Shown here one piece after another: positions 17,630 to 26,390 of a stretch of 64,000 nucleotides of DNA (its first letter is position 1; the number at the start of each line of letters is the position of its first letter). The DNA is from Mycolicibacterium monacense (GTDB lineage Bacteria > Actinomycetota > Actinomycetes > Mycobacteriales > Mycobacteriaceae): positions 3,844,001 to 3,908,000 of the forward strand of contig NZ_AP022617.1 of assembly GCF_010731575.1 (NCBI RefSeq), in the 5' to 3' direction. The notes under the pieces are model-generated. The model was not told the DNA's origin. It made no database searches and saw only the letters and a list, made by a program, of their open reading frames with translations. A program made the translations under genes and the position numbers.

Positions 17630-18886
17630 ATGGAGAGTCAACGTGAGGACCGGGTGCGACGACTGGCAGTGATCGTCGCGACGACGAGCGTGGTCACCGC
17701 CGGTGTGTACGTCGCGGGCTGCAGCAAGAGTGAATACGCCGATGTCCCCGAGATCATGCTCGAGGCCGCCGCATCCTCCGGTTCGTCTCCGTGGATGGAA
17801 TCGATCTCCACCGCCGACGTGCCGAGCGCGGTGCCCTCGAGCGCGACGGTCCTGACCGGAGACGCCGACACCGCCCAGACGTTGTCCGGCGCCGAGATCG
17901 GCCTCTACGGCGGCACCCCGAACTCGCCGGTGTGCGACCGGGAGAAGATGGACCTGTTCCTCGGCGAGCACCCCGACAAGGCCGAGGCGTTCCGTGAGGT
18001 CACCCATGCCCGGGACATCGGCGACTTCCTGGGTGGACTCTCGCCGGTCGTGCTCACCGCGGACACCCGGGTGACCAATCACGGCTTCGACAACGGCGTC
18101 ACCACATTTCAGTCGGTCCTGCAGAAGGGCACGACGGTCCTCATCGACGACACCGGAGTCCCGGTGGTCCGGTGCGCGTGCGGTAACCCGCTCGCCCCGC
18201 CGGCAGCCCTGGCCGCGCCCGTCAGCAAGTTGCGGTTCCAGGGCGACGAATGGGAGGACTGGAACATCAAGAGGCTGGCGGCCGTCCGGCCGGCGGAGGA
18301 ACCGATCAAGACCTTCGTATTGTCAGATGTGGTTGCGGCGCAGAGCCTTCCGCCCAACGCAGCCCCTCCACCGCCGTTGGCGATCGCACCGGGCGAGCCG
18401 GTGCCGTTCGTCGCCACCCCGGAGGTGGTCGAACAGGCCGAACAGACGCTGCGGGCGGAGCAGGCCAACTCAGGTGAGAGCTCCGTGCCCAACGGCGACA
18501 CGGTGACCGACGACCAGACCTCCGATTCGACCGGCACCGACGACTCATCGGACACCGACACCACGCAGGACACCGGTACCGAGGAGACAGAGGACACCGG
18601 AACGGTCACCGAATCCCCGGCCGGCGAGACCGGCGACGTCCCTGCCGTCGACGAGAGCGACACGCCCGTCGTCGACCCGGCCCTGGCGCCCGACGCGGAT
18701 GGCGAGAGCCCGGTCGAGGAGCCCACCGAACCGGTCGTCGCCACCGATCCGGCCGCCCTGCCCGCCGAGGACGCCCCCGGCGCCGAGGTCGTGCCACCCG
18801 TGATCCCCGTGCTACCGCCGATCACCGAGTACCTCCCCGAGATCACCGACATCCTGCCGACCAGTGAACTGCCCGCCGCACCCTAG
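17630..18886 (+). CDS. DUF6777-like lipoprotein with acidic tail
   Basis: 418 residues from the ATG at 17630 after a GGGGGTGGCGG stretch. The N-terminus is a lipoprotein signal: basic QREDRVRR, hydrophobic core, then VYVAGC with the lipobox Cys at about residue 31, so it is likely anchored outside the membrane. Residues 60-200 form the conserved part (GAEIGLYGGTPNSPVCDREK, FQSVLQKGTTVLIDDTGVPV, VRCACGNPLAPP), with paired cysteines. The last 170 residues are rich in Asp, Thr, Glu and Pro (DSTGTDDSSDTDTTQD) and look disordered. The assignment to DUF6777 is from memory of motif shape. It is next to the membrane protease, probably co-transcribed (10 nt apart). Confidence 0.72.
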   Translation: MESQREDRVRRLAVIVATTSVVTAGVYVAGCSKSEYADVPEIMLEAAASSGSSPWMESISTADVPSAVPSSATVLTGDADTAQTLSGAEIGLYGGTPNSPVCDREKMDLFLGEHPDKAEAFREVTHARDIGDFLGGLSPVVLTADTRVTNHGFDNGVTTFQSVLQKGTTVLIDDTGVPVVRCACGNPLAPPAALAAPVSKLRFQGDEWEDWNIKRLAAVRPAEEPIKTFVLSDVVAAQSLPPNAAPPPPLAIAPGEPVPFVATPEVVEQAEQTLRAEQANSGESSVPNGDTVTDDQTSDSTGTDDSSDTDTTQDTGTEETEDTGTVTESPAGETGDVPAVDESDTPVVDPALAPDADGESPVEEPTEPVVATDPAALPAEDAPGAEVVPPVIPVLPPITEYLPEITDILPTSELPAAP

Positions 18887-18896
18887 GAGAGTCGCG

Positions 18897-20291
18897 ATGT
18901 CCCGAACCCGACGCGTCACCAGTCTCCTGGCCGTCACCGCGCTCGCCGGCGCGCCCAGCCTCATCGCTCCGGCATGGGCGGGCGCCCAGCCGGACGGCGG
19001 GTCCAACACGCGCGCAGCCGATCTCATCACTCCAGCGATCGTCTACGTGGAAGCCAGAGTCACCGGCACCGTCGTCGACCCACAGCAGCAACACCAGCTC
19101 AACGACGGCGCCCCGTTCCAGCGGACCCTGCGCTGCACCGGATTCGCGATCACACCGGACGGATACATCGGCACCGCCGGTCACTGCGTCGATCCCGAGG
19201 AGAACCGGAAGGCCATCGTGATCAGCGCCGCCGAACAGCTCTCCGGCGGCGATGTGTCCCGGGAGAACCTGGAACGGCTCGGCGCCGATCAGTGGATCGT
19301 CGAGGGCAAGGTCCCGGGTGCCGGACCCGATCAGGAGATCGTGGTCTCGGGGGCGGGCCAGCGTGAAAAGGTCGACCCCATCCCCGCGAGGGTGGTGAGT
19401 TTCCGGCCGCTGGGACAGGGAGACGTGGCACTGCTGAAGGTGGAACTCGACGAGAACTCGATTCCCACCGCCGAGCTCGCGCTCGACACCACACCGCAGG
19501 TCGGCGACAGCGTGCTCGCGGTCGGCTATCCCGAGAGCACACAGGGCGTCACCGACTACACCCTCGAACCGACGGTCAAATCGGGCACCATCAGCGCGAA
19601 GCAGACCTGGAAGACCCAACCTCTGTTCCAGGTCAGCGCGCCGATGACGAAGGGGATGAGCGGCGGGCCGACAGTCGACCAGGAGGGCCGCGTACTCGGG
19701 GTCAACAGCTTCATGCCGTCGAACGAAGATCAACCGTTCAACTTCATCACCCCGGTGTCGGGTTTCAAAGAGCTTCTCGGACAGGCCAATGTGACGCCGG
19801 AACTCTCCCCCGCCGATGAGGCCTACCGGGAGGGGCTCGACAACTTCGAGGCCGGGAAGTACTCCGAGGCGATCGAGAACTTTGGTACCGCCCTGGCGAT
19901 CTCGGGCGACTACCCGGGTGCGCGGGAGAAGCAGCGCGAATCGGTCAAGCTGCGCGCCGAGCGTGGCGACGCGAGTTCCGGGCCACCCACGTGGGTGCTG
20001 TTCGCTGCCGGGTTGGGCGCGCTCGTCGTGGTGGGTGGCGGAGTGCTGGCGTTCCTCTACATGCGACGCAACCGCGAGCCGGCGCTGGCCGGTGTCGGCC
20101 CGTCGCCGCATCAGCAGTCCGCTTCGGGCGGTGGGGGCCCGGCCGGTCGCCCGCCCGCGCCGACCTCGCCGGCGGGCTCCGCGCCCAGCGCTCCGTCACT
20201 CGATTCCAGCCAGACCGCCTGCAAGAACTGTGGTTTCGGTATGGAGCCCGGGATCCGGTTCTGCCCCAGGTGCGGCAAACCGCAGTCCTGA
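18897..20291 (+). CDS. membrane trypsin-like serine protease with TPR and zinc ribbon
   Basis: 464 residues; start ATG 18897 with TAGGAGAG. Order of parts: signal peptide or membrane anchor (LLAVTALAGAPSLIAPAWA), a trypsin/HtrA-like domain with the catalytic triad His in GTAGHCVD (about 95), Asp in QGDVALLKVE (about 175) and Ser in KGMSGGP (about 255), one TPR-like pair (YREGLDNFEAGKYSEAIENF, about 310-340), a membrane helix (VLFAAGLGALVVVGGGVLAFLY, about 364-385), a Pro/Gly/Ser linker and a C-terminal zinc ribbon CKNCGFGMEPGIRFCPRCG. The topology puts the protease outside and the ribbon inside the cell. It could sense a state outside and relay it to the eCIS. Confidence 0.85.
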   Translation: MSRTRRVTSLLAVTALAGAPSLIAPAWAGAQPDGGSNTRAADLITPAIVYVEARVTGTVVDPQQQHQLNDGAPFQRTLRCTGFAITPDGYIGTAGHCVDPEENRKAIVISAAEQLSGGDVSRENLERLGADQWIVEGKVPGAGPDQEIVVSGAGQREKVDPIPARVVSFRPLGQGDVALLKVELDENSIPTAELALDTTPQVGDSVLAVGYPESTQGVTDYTLEPTVKSGTISAKQTWKTQPLFQVSAPMTKGMSGGPTVDQEGRVLGVNSFMPSNEDQPFNFITPVSGFKELLGQANVTPELSPADEAYREGLDNFEAGKYSEAIENFGTALAISGDYPGAREKQRESVKLRAERGDASSGPPTWVLFAAGLGALVVVGGGVLAFLYMRRNREPALAGVGPSPHQQSASGGGGPAGRPPAPTSPAGSAPSAPSLDSSQTACKNCGFGMEPGIRFCPRCGKPQS

Positions 20292-20394
20292 TTGCACTTC
20301 GCGCCGACTCGAGCGTGGCGGTGATTTCCTCAGAGCGGCCACCGACGTCGCCGGCCGCTCCCCGGTGGAGGGGTCGTTTTGGATGCTGTGCTGG

Positions 20395-20457
20395 TTTTCG
20401 ACACCAGGGCTGTGAATCGGCGTGCCGGAGGGCGATTGACGACCCTGGTGTCGAGAA
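20395..20457. repeat. inverted-repeat element, family B copy 1
   Basis: Left arm 20395-20409 (TTTTCGACACCAGGG) and right arm 20443-20457 (CCCTGGTGTCGAGAA) pair at 14 of 15 positions; the interior carries a second small inverted repeat AATCG/CGATT. It lies between two convergent genes (stops at 20291 and 20548), where a bidirectional terminator is expected. A related copy with the same core is at 49645-49709. Confidence 0.75.
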
Positions 20458-20547
20458 CGAGCCTAGGGCGGGAGAAGCGATGCCTGCCTCAGACCCAGCC
20501 GGGGCGGCGATGCTGGACCGAAGTGGTCACCTCCCGCATCGGCAACG

Positions 20548-22392
20548 TCACAGCCGGCCGAGCAGACCCCCCGCGGCGCCGATCAGGGCCCCGGCGCCGA
20601 TCAGATACGCCCCGTACATCGGCCCGCCCGTGCTGACCTGGCTGCTGACGTACACGAAGTAGCCGATCAGGGTGGTCGCGATGAGGACGGCGGCCGACAC
20701 GGTCGCCTTGCCACCGCGGCCGGCCAGTCCGATGGTCATCATGACCGCCATGAACAGGATGGCCGCGCGGATCGCGGGTTGCGTTCGTTCGACGTCGTCG
20801 GTCGCCGAGCCGATCCTCGGCAGTTCGGTGATCCAGTAGTCCGGCAGGTTGATCATCCACGGAGTGAACGTCCCCACGGCGACGGCGATACCACCGAGCA
20901 GCGTGAGCACGGCCCGTACGATCGGGATCCAGTTCGACCCCGACTGCACGAGCGTGCCGTTGCGCGTGACGGATTCGACTCCATCGGACGCCTCGACCTG
21001 AAAGGTGCGCGTCACTTCCTTGCCCCGCGGCGGCTTCGGCGCGGACACGCTGAGCCAGGCCGCGGTGGAGCCGCCGGGCGGGATGTCGAAGCGGTCAGGG
21101 GCGAAGGAGAACCGCATCATCCGCTCCTGGTCCCAGGCGAACAGGTTGGCCTGCAACCATTGTGACCGGTCGTGGTTCTCCAGCGTCACCTGATACGTAC
21201 CGTTGGTGCGGTCGCGGCGCCGGAGCGTCTCCGGGTGCAGCCGCAGCTCGGCGGTGAGGATCGGCGGCTGAGAGGTGACCTGGGTGAAGGTCCCGCCGGT
21301 TTCGCTTTCCCGGGTTCCCTCGGCCGCGACGACGGTGAAGTCGCGCAACGTCTGCTCCCCGGCCGGCGGCTGCTTGGCGGACACGCTGAACCGTAGGGTG
21401 GCCACCTTGCCCGCCTTCACCTCGACCTCCGGCGTCGGGAAGGTGAACCGGATGGCGTTCTCGGGGTCGCGGCCCTCCAACCGCACCGCGCGGTCGTGCT
21501 TACCGTCGCTGTTGTCGATCAGCAGGGTCAGGTCGGCGACCGGACAGTCCTCCACCCGGAGTTTGCTCGGCTGCAGACGCAATTTGAGCGGCAGTGTCGC
21601 GGACTGCTCCTGCTCGACGGTCACCACAGCGCTGTCCGATTCGTCGCCGTCGGTGGCGGTCACGGTCAGTTGACGGGTACGCCTCTCCCCCTCGTCGAGC
21701 GGGGGGACGTCGAAGCGCACCTCCACCGTGGACGATTTGCCGGCGGCCACTTCCTCTGTCGGAGAGACGAAGTGAAATAGCACCGTCGCTTCGGGGTCCG
21801 TGCCGCTGAGCACGACGCGGCGTGCGTGGTTACTCGCCCGATTGTCCAGGATGATCTGGAACTTGCCCGATGTCTCGTCCTCGACGCTGACGACGGTCGG
21901 TCGTGCAGTGATCGACACCTTCGGCCCGCTCGGTGGAACCACGAGCGCTACCTGGGTTTCCGCGAACTTGGCCAGGTCACGCAGTGAGCAGATCCGCAGC
22001 GGCACCTTCACCGTCTGCGCCTCGACGAAACTGCCTGCGCGCATGGAGAACGTCACCTTGACGGATTTGTTCTCCCCCGGCATCAGCCGGATCTCGGGCT
22101 GCTCCACCACGAGCCACTCCGGAGGATCGACGGGGTCGACACGGTAGGCGTCGACGATCGTGGAACCGTTGCGGATGCGGATCTCGACGGCGCCGGCCGT
22201 GTCCGGAGAGACCGATGCCTCGGTCGTCGCGAGCTCGACCTGTGGCGGCTGCGCACGGTTGTCGTCCGGGGACGGTTGCACCGGACCGGGTTCGGGCGCT
22301 GGCTGCGGGTCGAGGAAGGCGTCACAACTCTTGCAGAACCGCACGTCCGCGGCGTTGAGCGTCCCGCACTCTTTGCATTTCTGGTCAGCCAT
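20548..22392 (-). CDS. zinc-ribbon, Ig-like repeat membrane protein of the eCIS locus
   Basis: 614 residues. It starts with a zinc ribbon (CKECGTLNAADVRFCKSCDAF), followed by a proline-rich linker and about 400 residues of repeated beta-sandwich units. The same motif recurs in each unit: a Val-rich strand, then F(S)(V)SA-(K/P)PP, and the turn (P)PGG/GKVATLRFSV; examples are PLRICSLRDLAKFAETQVAL and RFSVSAKQPPAGEQTLRDF. Four hydrophobic segments at the C-terminus (about 490-612) anchor it in the membrane (AVLTLLGGIAVAVGTF and ATLIGYFVYVSS-like helices). The same kind of ribbon is found at the C-terminus of the convergent protease. It ends the operon that also makes the 1,320-residue and DUF4157 proteins; function not known. 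Confidence 0.7.
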   Translation of the reverse strand: MADQKCKECGTLNAADVRFCKSCDAFLDPQPAPEPGPVQPSPDDNRAQPPQVELATTEASVSPDTAGAVEIRIRNGSTIVDAYRVDPVDPPEWLVVEQPEIRLMPGENKSVKVTFSMRAGSFVEAQTVKVPLRICSLRDLAKFAETQVALVVPPSGPKVSITARPTVVSVEDETSGKFQIILDNRASNHARRVVLSGTDPEATVLFHFVSPTEEVAAGKSSTVEVRFDVPPLDEGERRTRQLTVTATDGDESDSAVVTVEQEQSATLPLKLRLQPSKLRVEDCPVADLTLLIDNSDGKHDRAVRLEGRDPENAIRFTFPTPEVEVKAGKVATLRFSVSAKQPPAGEQTLRDFTVVAAEGTRESETGGTFTQVTSQPPILTAELRLHPETLRRRDRTNGTYQVTLENHDRSQWLQANLFAWDQERMMRFSFAPDRFDIPPGGSTAAWLSVSAPKPPRGKEVTRTFQVEASDGVESVTRNGTLVQSGSNWIPIVRAVLTLLGGIAVAVGTFTPWMINLPDYWITELPRIGSATDDVERTQPAIRAAILFMAVMMTIGLAGRGGKATVSAAVLIATTLIGYFVYVSSQVSTGGPMYGAYLIGAGALIGAAGGLLGRL

Positions 22393-22424
22393 GATGATCG
22401 CTCCTCTGACTCCGGGGCCGAATG

Positions 22425-25400
22425 TCAGGACTTCTTTCTCTTCTTCTTCGGTGTGATGTTCGGGGTGCGACCCTCGTTCAGGTCGCTGACGACACCGGTG
22501 AGGATCCTCATGACATCGGCGACTTGCGCGTTGGCAGCCTGCTCGATCTGCCCTTTTACGGGTATCGGCGACTCCGGCGAGCCGGGAGGTCCCCTGCGTA
22601 CACCGTTCAACCGGTTCTCATTGAGCACTGCGGTCACTGTGCGTGTCACCGCATCGCGTTTGGCCTCGCCCACACGATCAGTTATGTCGTGGAACACGTT
22701 CCGAACGCCGGAGGCGGCGTATCCCATGATGTCGCGGTCGCCGCTCGAACCACCCTGGCCTTGTCGCATATCGGCGATCATGGTGCGGGCGAGGTCCAGG
22801 TTCCTCGCAACGCCGTCGGCACTCACTCTCGCCGCAAAACTCTCCCAAAGCGGTTTGTCGCCTTGGGTCTTCTCATCTGCCGCCCCCTTGTAGATGAGGA
22901 TCGTCGTTTGCTTGTCATCTTCGTGGCCGCCACGGCCGGGAGCGACGAGCCCGACTATCTCCCAGAGACGCTTACCCACCGCAAATGGCAGGATGTGCTC
23001 CTTTTCCATCGCCCACACCTCGGGCGCACCTCGATAGTGGGTTCTCCTGACAGATGACCCGAGATTCCCGTATGGAGCCATCGTCCCGATTCCAGGTGCG
23101 CTGGCCTGAGGGTCCTTGTTCTTGGACTTCCGCATCCACTGTCGAAGCACCCTGATGATGTTCCTCAACGGTGCCCTCGCCGCTCGCTTCTTCGCGCTCG
23201 GTGAGGTCTCTGCAGCTATTGCACTCTCGTACGCGGCATAGGCGGCAACCACGCCCGGGTCTTTGTGCTTGCTCAGTGCGGTGGGATTGTTTGATGCCAC
23301 CGTCAACGCGGTCGACTTCCCCGACGTGTAAAGCTCGTGGGTCTCACCGTCGACCGTGAACTTCTCCTTGACTGTGAAGAAATCCTTGACCGCCTCCGCC
23401 TTGCCCTTCACCCATTTCTTCGCGGCATCGGCCTTGCCTTTGACCCACTTCTTTCCGGCGTCGACTTTGCCCTTCACCCAGGCCTTTCCGGCGGCGACCT
23501 TGGCCTTGACCTTCTTGCCGATGCCCTTCAGTCCGCGGATGATCGGACCGGCCAGTTTGAGTCCCTGCTTGATCACGAAGTCGATGGCCTTGTTCACCGG
23601 CTTCTGCAACTTGGCGATGATTTCGCGGATCTTCTGCCCGATTCCGCCGAGTCCGATCGCACTGGCCAGGAAGCCGATCAGGATCGGGACCATCTGGCCG
23701 AGTACGTCTTCGATCTTGTTGACCACACCGCTGACGTTGCCGCGCACGATGTCGGCCACCGAGTCGATCACGGTGTTGACGAACTTCATGATGCGTTCGG
23801 CGTTGTTGACGAAGAACATCACGATGTCGTAGATCAGCTTGCAGGCTTTGATGAACGCTGCGGCGGGGTTGAGCAACCCGATCAGCCAGGTGATGCCCGC
23901 GGTGATGATCCTGGTGATGACGAAGTCCTTGACCTGCTCGAGGATCATCTCCTTGATGTCGCCGAGTTTCTCGATCAGCATCTGCCACAGGGCCGCCACG
24001 CCGCCGGTGGCGATCAGTTTGAAGATCTCGACGCCCTTCTCGATCGCCGCCATCGCCGGTTCACCGATCTGCTTCACCAGACGGTTACGGATGTTGGCCC
24101 ACGTCAACCCGAACAGCGATGCGAGCAGTTTGATGATGCCCTTGAGATCGAAGGTGTCCGGCAACTCCACGCCACCTTCGGCGAGTGCCCCGAACAGCCA
24201 GCCCATCAAGCCCTTTCGGAGATGGGTGAGGATGTTGTCCTTGAACTTCAGGATGCCGCCCTTGACACCCTCGATGAGGTTGGACAGGAACGCGACCGGG
24301 TGTTTGATGATGTCGCCGACCACCCCGGCAACCCGGGCCAGGACGTTCATCAACATCGCGGCGAGTTGACGGATCGTGTTGATGATCGCCTTGATCGCGC
24401 CGATGGCCTTGTCGACCAGGCCCTTGTTCTCGGCCTGCAGCTCTTCGATCCGCTCGTCGAGACCCTTGCGGGCGTCGACGTACTTGGTCGCCAACGTGTC
24501 GACGACCGCCTCCTGCTTGGCGTTGACGTCGTCCTCGAGTTGGGCGAACTTGTCGTTGATCTCCTTGGCCGCGGTGTCCCCCACCTTCTGCAGGTTGGCG
24601 GGCAGACTCTTGACGTAGGAGGAGATCTCGGCCTTACCGGCAGCGATCCGTGCCTTCGCGGCCGCGAGGTCCGCGCCGACGATGTCGGCGACGCGTGAGA
24701 TGACGACGTCCATCTTCTTCAGATACAGTTCGCGGCCCGCGGTGTAGAAGGTGTTCACCTTGTCGGGCATGCCGAACAGCTTGTCCTTGGCCCACCTCCA
24801 GCCGCCCAGCCATCCGCTGTACCGGTCCTTCTTGTACGCCGACATCTTCGCCGCGACGAAGGACTCGAAGGTCTTGCGGGCGTCGGCCTCCCCCTCTTCG
24901 AAGGCCTTGTCCACCTTCGGGTCGATTCCGTCGAGGATCTTCTTGACCGCGGTCTCGGTGGTGGCGTAGACCGACTGCACCTTGGCGGTGACCTCGGCTC
25001 GCTTGGCTTCGTCCTTCGACTTGGTCTTGCCCTTGTCGGCCACCAACTTCGCCAGCGCCGCCGCCTTGCTGCCCTGCATGCCGGCCACGCCCTGCTTGGT
25101 CACCGCCGCCGCCTCGGCCTTGTTCTGGCCGATGACGTCCTGTTCCTGCTTGCGGAACTCGCCGGGAGCGGTGTCGGCGTGCGCGGCGGCGGCCTTCTTG
25201 TCCGCCAGCGCCTGCTGGAAGTCGGGCTCATTGGACTCGGCGAGCTGCTTCTCGCTGACGTCGGCGCCGGCCATCTCGTCGTCGGCCTGCCGCTTACCCG
25301 CGGCGAGGTTGAGCTGTTCGGGTGGTGCGGGTTTCGGTGCGGCCCCGGTGGCCGGGATCGTCACGGGCGGGCTCTGGGTTTCGGGCGACATCGGCGTCAC

Positions 25401-26387
25401 CGGTTTGGGTACCGCCTTCGACGTGTCGGGGGGCGCGTCGGTCGCGCTCTCGACGTCCTTGGTCTGGCCCTCCTTGCCCTGGGTGACCAGACCCTTGACC
25501 TCACCCTTGACCTCGCCGGCCTTACCGCCGCCAGCCTTGGCCTGGGAGTCGGCCTCCTCCAGTGTTTTCGGCGACTTCGCTTCGATCGCCGCCTTGACCG
25601 CGGCGATGAACGCCTTCTTGTCGAAGGTGCCCGCCGGTTGGGCATCCATCGTGTCGACCTTGGCCGCCTTGGCCTGCCCTGCCACGTCGTCGCTGGGCGC
25701 CAGCGCCGCCCCCTGCGCCTCCTTGGCCTTCGCCGCTGCCTGCGGATGGGACTTCTTCTCCCGGGCGAAGCCTTTCACGCCGCCGGTGACCTGTTTGAAC
25801 GCCGGATCCGCGTGCGGACTCACCGACTTCGGCGGCACCGGCGGCTGCAGCAGTTGGTCAGCCGACAACGCCGACGGTCCCGCGGGGCTTCCCGCACCGC
25901 CCGCACCGGCGGGTGCGCCGCGCGTGCTCCCCTTCGGCGCGGCGGGTCCGACGCGTTTGGCCGCGGCCTTTCCCAGGGGGCTGACGGCGGGCGTCCGTTT
26001 CGGCGGGGGAACCTGCTTCTTCGCCGGCACCGACCCCGGGCCGAAGCCGGTCACCGTCGCGGCCAGCGCCGACGCCGGCGGCTTCGGCCCCTCGAGTTCG
26101 ACGGGTATGCCGAGCTTCTTCGCGGCCTTGAGCCCCTTCTCGACGATGTTGACCGCGGGTTCCTCTCGGCGCGCCTCGCTCAACGCGGCGTCCAACGACG
26201 AACGCGCCTCACTGTCAGGACCTTTGAACTTCGCCGCGAGCAGCGCGTTGACCGCGGCGTTGCCAGCGCTGCGCTGCAATTGGATCAGCACCCCGGCCGG
26301 ACGCGGCCGGGCCGCGGCCGTGGTGCGCTGTCCTGCGGTCAGCGCGTGGCCGACGGCTGCCCTCGCCGAACCCGCGGTCTGTGTCAT
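22425..26387 (-). CDS. 1,320-aa candidate eCIS cargo or tape-measure protein
   Basis: Modular protein. Residues 25-50 carry LQRSAGNAAVNALL, a motif typical of eCIS-associated proteins. Residues 60-330 are Pro/Ala/Lys-rich and disordered. Residues 330-700 are charged helices. Residues 690-950 are long amphipathic to hydrophobic helices (AGVVGDIIKHPVAFLSNLIE, LVKQIGEPAMAAIEKGVEIF, VIDSVADIVRGNVSG). About residues 960-996 hold a tandem 11-residue repeat. The last 300 residues are a separate globular domain with MEKEHILPFAVGKRLWEI and DDKQTTILIYKGAADEKTQG. The domain lacks a recognised name; EHI could be part of an HNH-like centre. DNA for this domain is less G+C-rich. The gene is 32 nt before the zinc-ribbon membrane gene and 3 nt after the DUF4157 gene. 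A delivered effector is my first guess, a tape measure the second. Confidence 0.7.
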   Translation of the reverse strand: MTQTAGSARAAVGHALTAGQRTTAAARPRPAGVLIQLQRSAGNAAVNALLAAKFKGPDSEARSSLDAALSEARREEPAVNIVEKGLKAAKKLGIPVELEGPKPPASALAATVTGFGPGSVPAKKQVPPPKRTPAVSPLGKAAAKRVGPAAPKGSTRGAPAGAGGAGSPAGPSALSADQLLQPPVPPKSVSPHADPAFKQVTGGVKGFAREKKSHPQAAAKAKEAQGAALAPSDDVAGQAKAAKVDTMDAQPAGTFDKKAFIAAVKAAIEAKSPKTLEEADSQAKAGGGKAGEVKGEVKGLVTQGKEGQTKDVESATDAPPDTSKAVPKPVTPMSPETQSPPVTIPATGAAPKPAPPEQLNLAAGKRQADDEMAGADVSEKQLAESNEPDFQQALADKKAAAAHADTAPGEFRKQEQDVIGQNKAEAAAVTKQGVAGMQGSKAAALAKLVADKGKTKSKDEAKRAEVTAKVQSVYATTETAVKKILDGIDPKVDKAFEEGEADARKTFESFVAAKMSAYKKDRYSGWLGGWRWAKDKLFGMPDKVNTFYTAGRELYLKKMDVVISRVADIVGADLAAAKARIAAGKAEISSYVKSLPANLQKVGDTAAKEINDKFAQLEDDVNAKQEAVVDTLATKYVDARKGLDERIEELQAENKGLVDKAIGAIKAIINTIRQLAAMLMNVLARVAGVVGDIIKHPVAFLSNLIEGVKGGILKFKDNILTHLRKGLMGWLFGALAEGGVELPDTFDLKGIIKLLASLFGLTWANIRNRLVKQIGEPAMAAIEKGVEIFKLIATGGVAALWQMLIEKLGDIKEMILEQVKDFVITRIITAGITWLIGLLNPAAAFIKACKLIYDIVMFFVNNAERIMKFVNTVIDSVADIVRGNVSGVVNKIEDVLGQMVPILIGFLASAIGLGGIGQKIREIIAKLQKPVNKAIDFVIKQGLKLAGPIIRGLKGIGKKVKAKVAAGKAWVKGKVDAGKKWVKGKADAAKKWVKGKAEAVKDFFTVKEKFTVDGETHELYTSGKSTALTVASNNPTALSKHKDPGVVAAYAAYESAIAAETSPSAKKRAARAPLRNIIRVLRQWMRKSKNKDPQASAPGIGTMAPYGNLGSSVRRTHYRGAPEVWAMEKEHILPFAVGKRLWEIVGLVAPGRGGHEDDKQTTILIYKGAADEKTQGDKPLWESFAARVSADGVARNLDLARTMIADMRQGQGGSSGDRDIMGYAASGVRNVFHDITDRVGEAKRDAVTRTVTAVLNENRLNGVRRGPPGSPESPIPVKGQIEQAANAQVADVMRILTGVVSDLNEGRTPNITPKKKRKKS
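23398..23505 (-). repeat. tandem 33-nt coding repeat (Lys/Trp-rich 11-mers)
   Basis: Within the 1,320-residue gene, three to four consecutive 11-residue units read AGKAWVKGKVD, AGKKWVKGKAD, AAKKWVKGKAE, with a degenerate fourth unit on the N-terminal side. The DNA repeat unit is 33 nt. The units form a very basic helix, Trp every 11 residues, at the border between the helical body and the C-terminal domain. Confidence 0.75.
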
Positions 26388-26390
26388 CGG

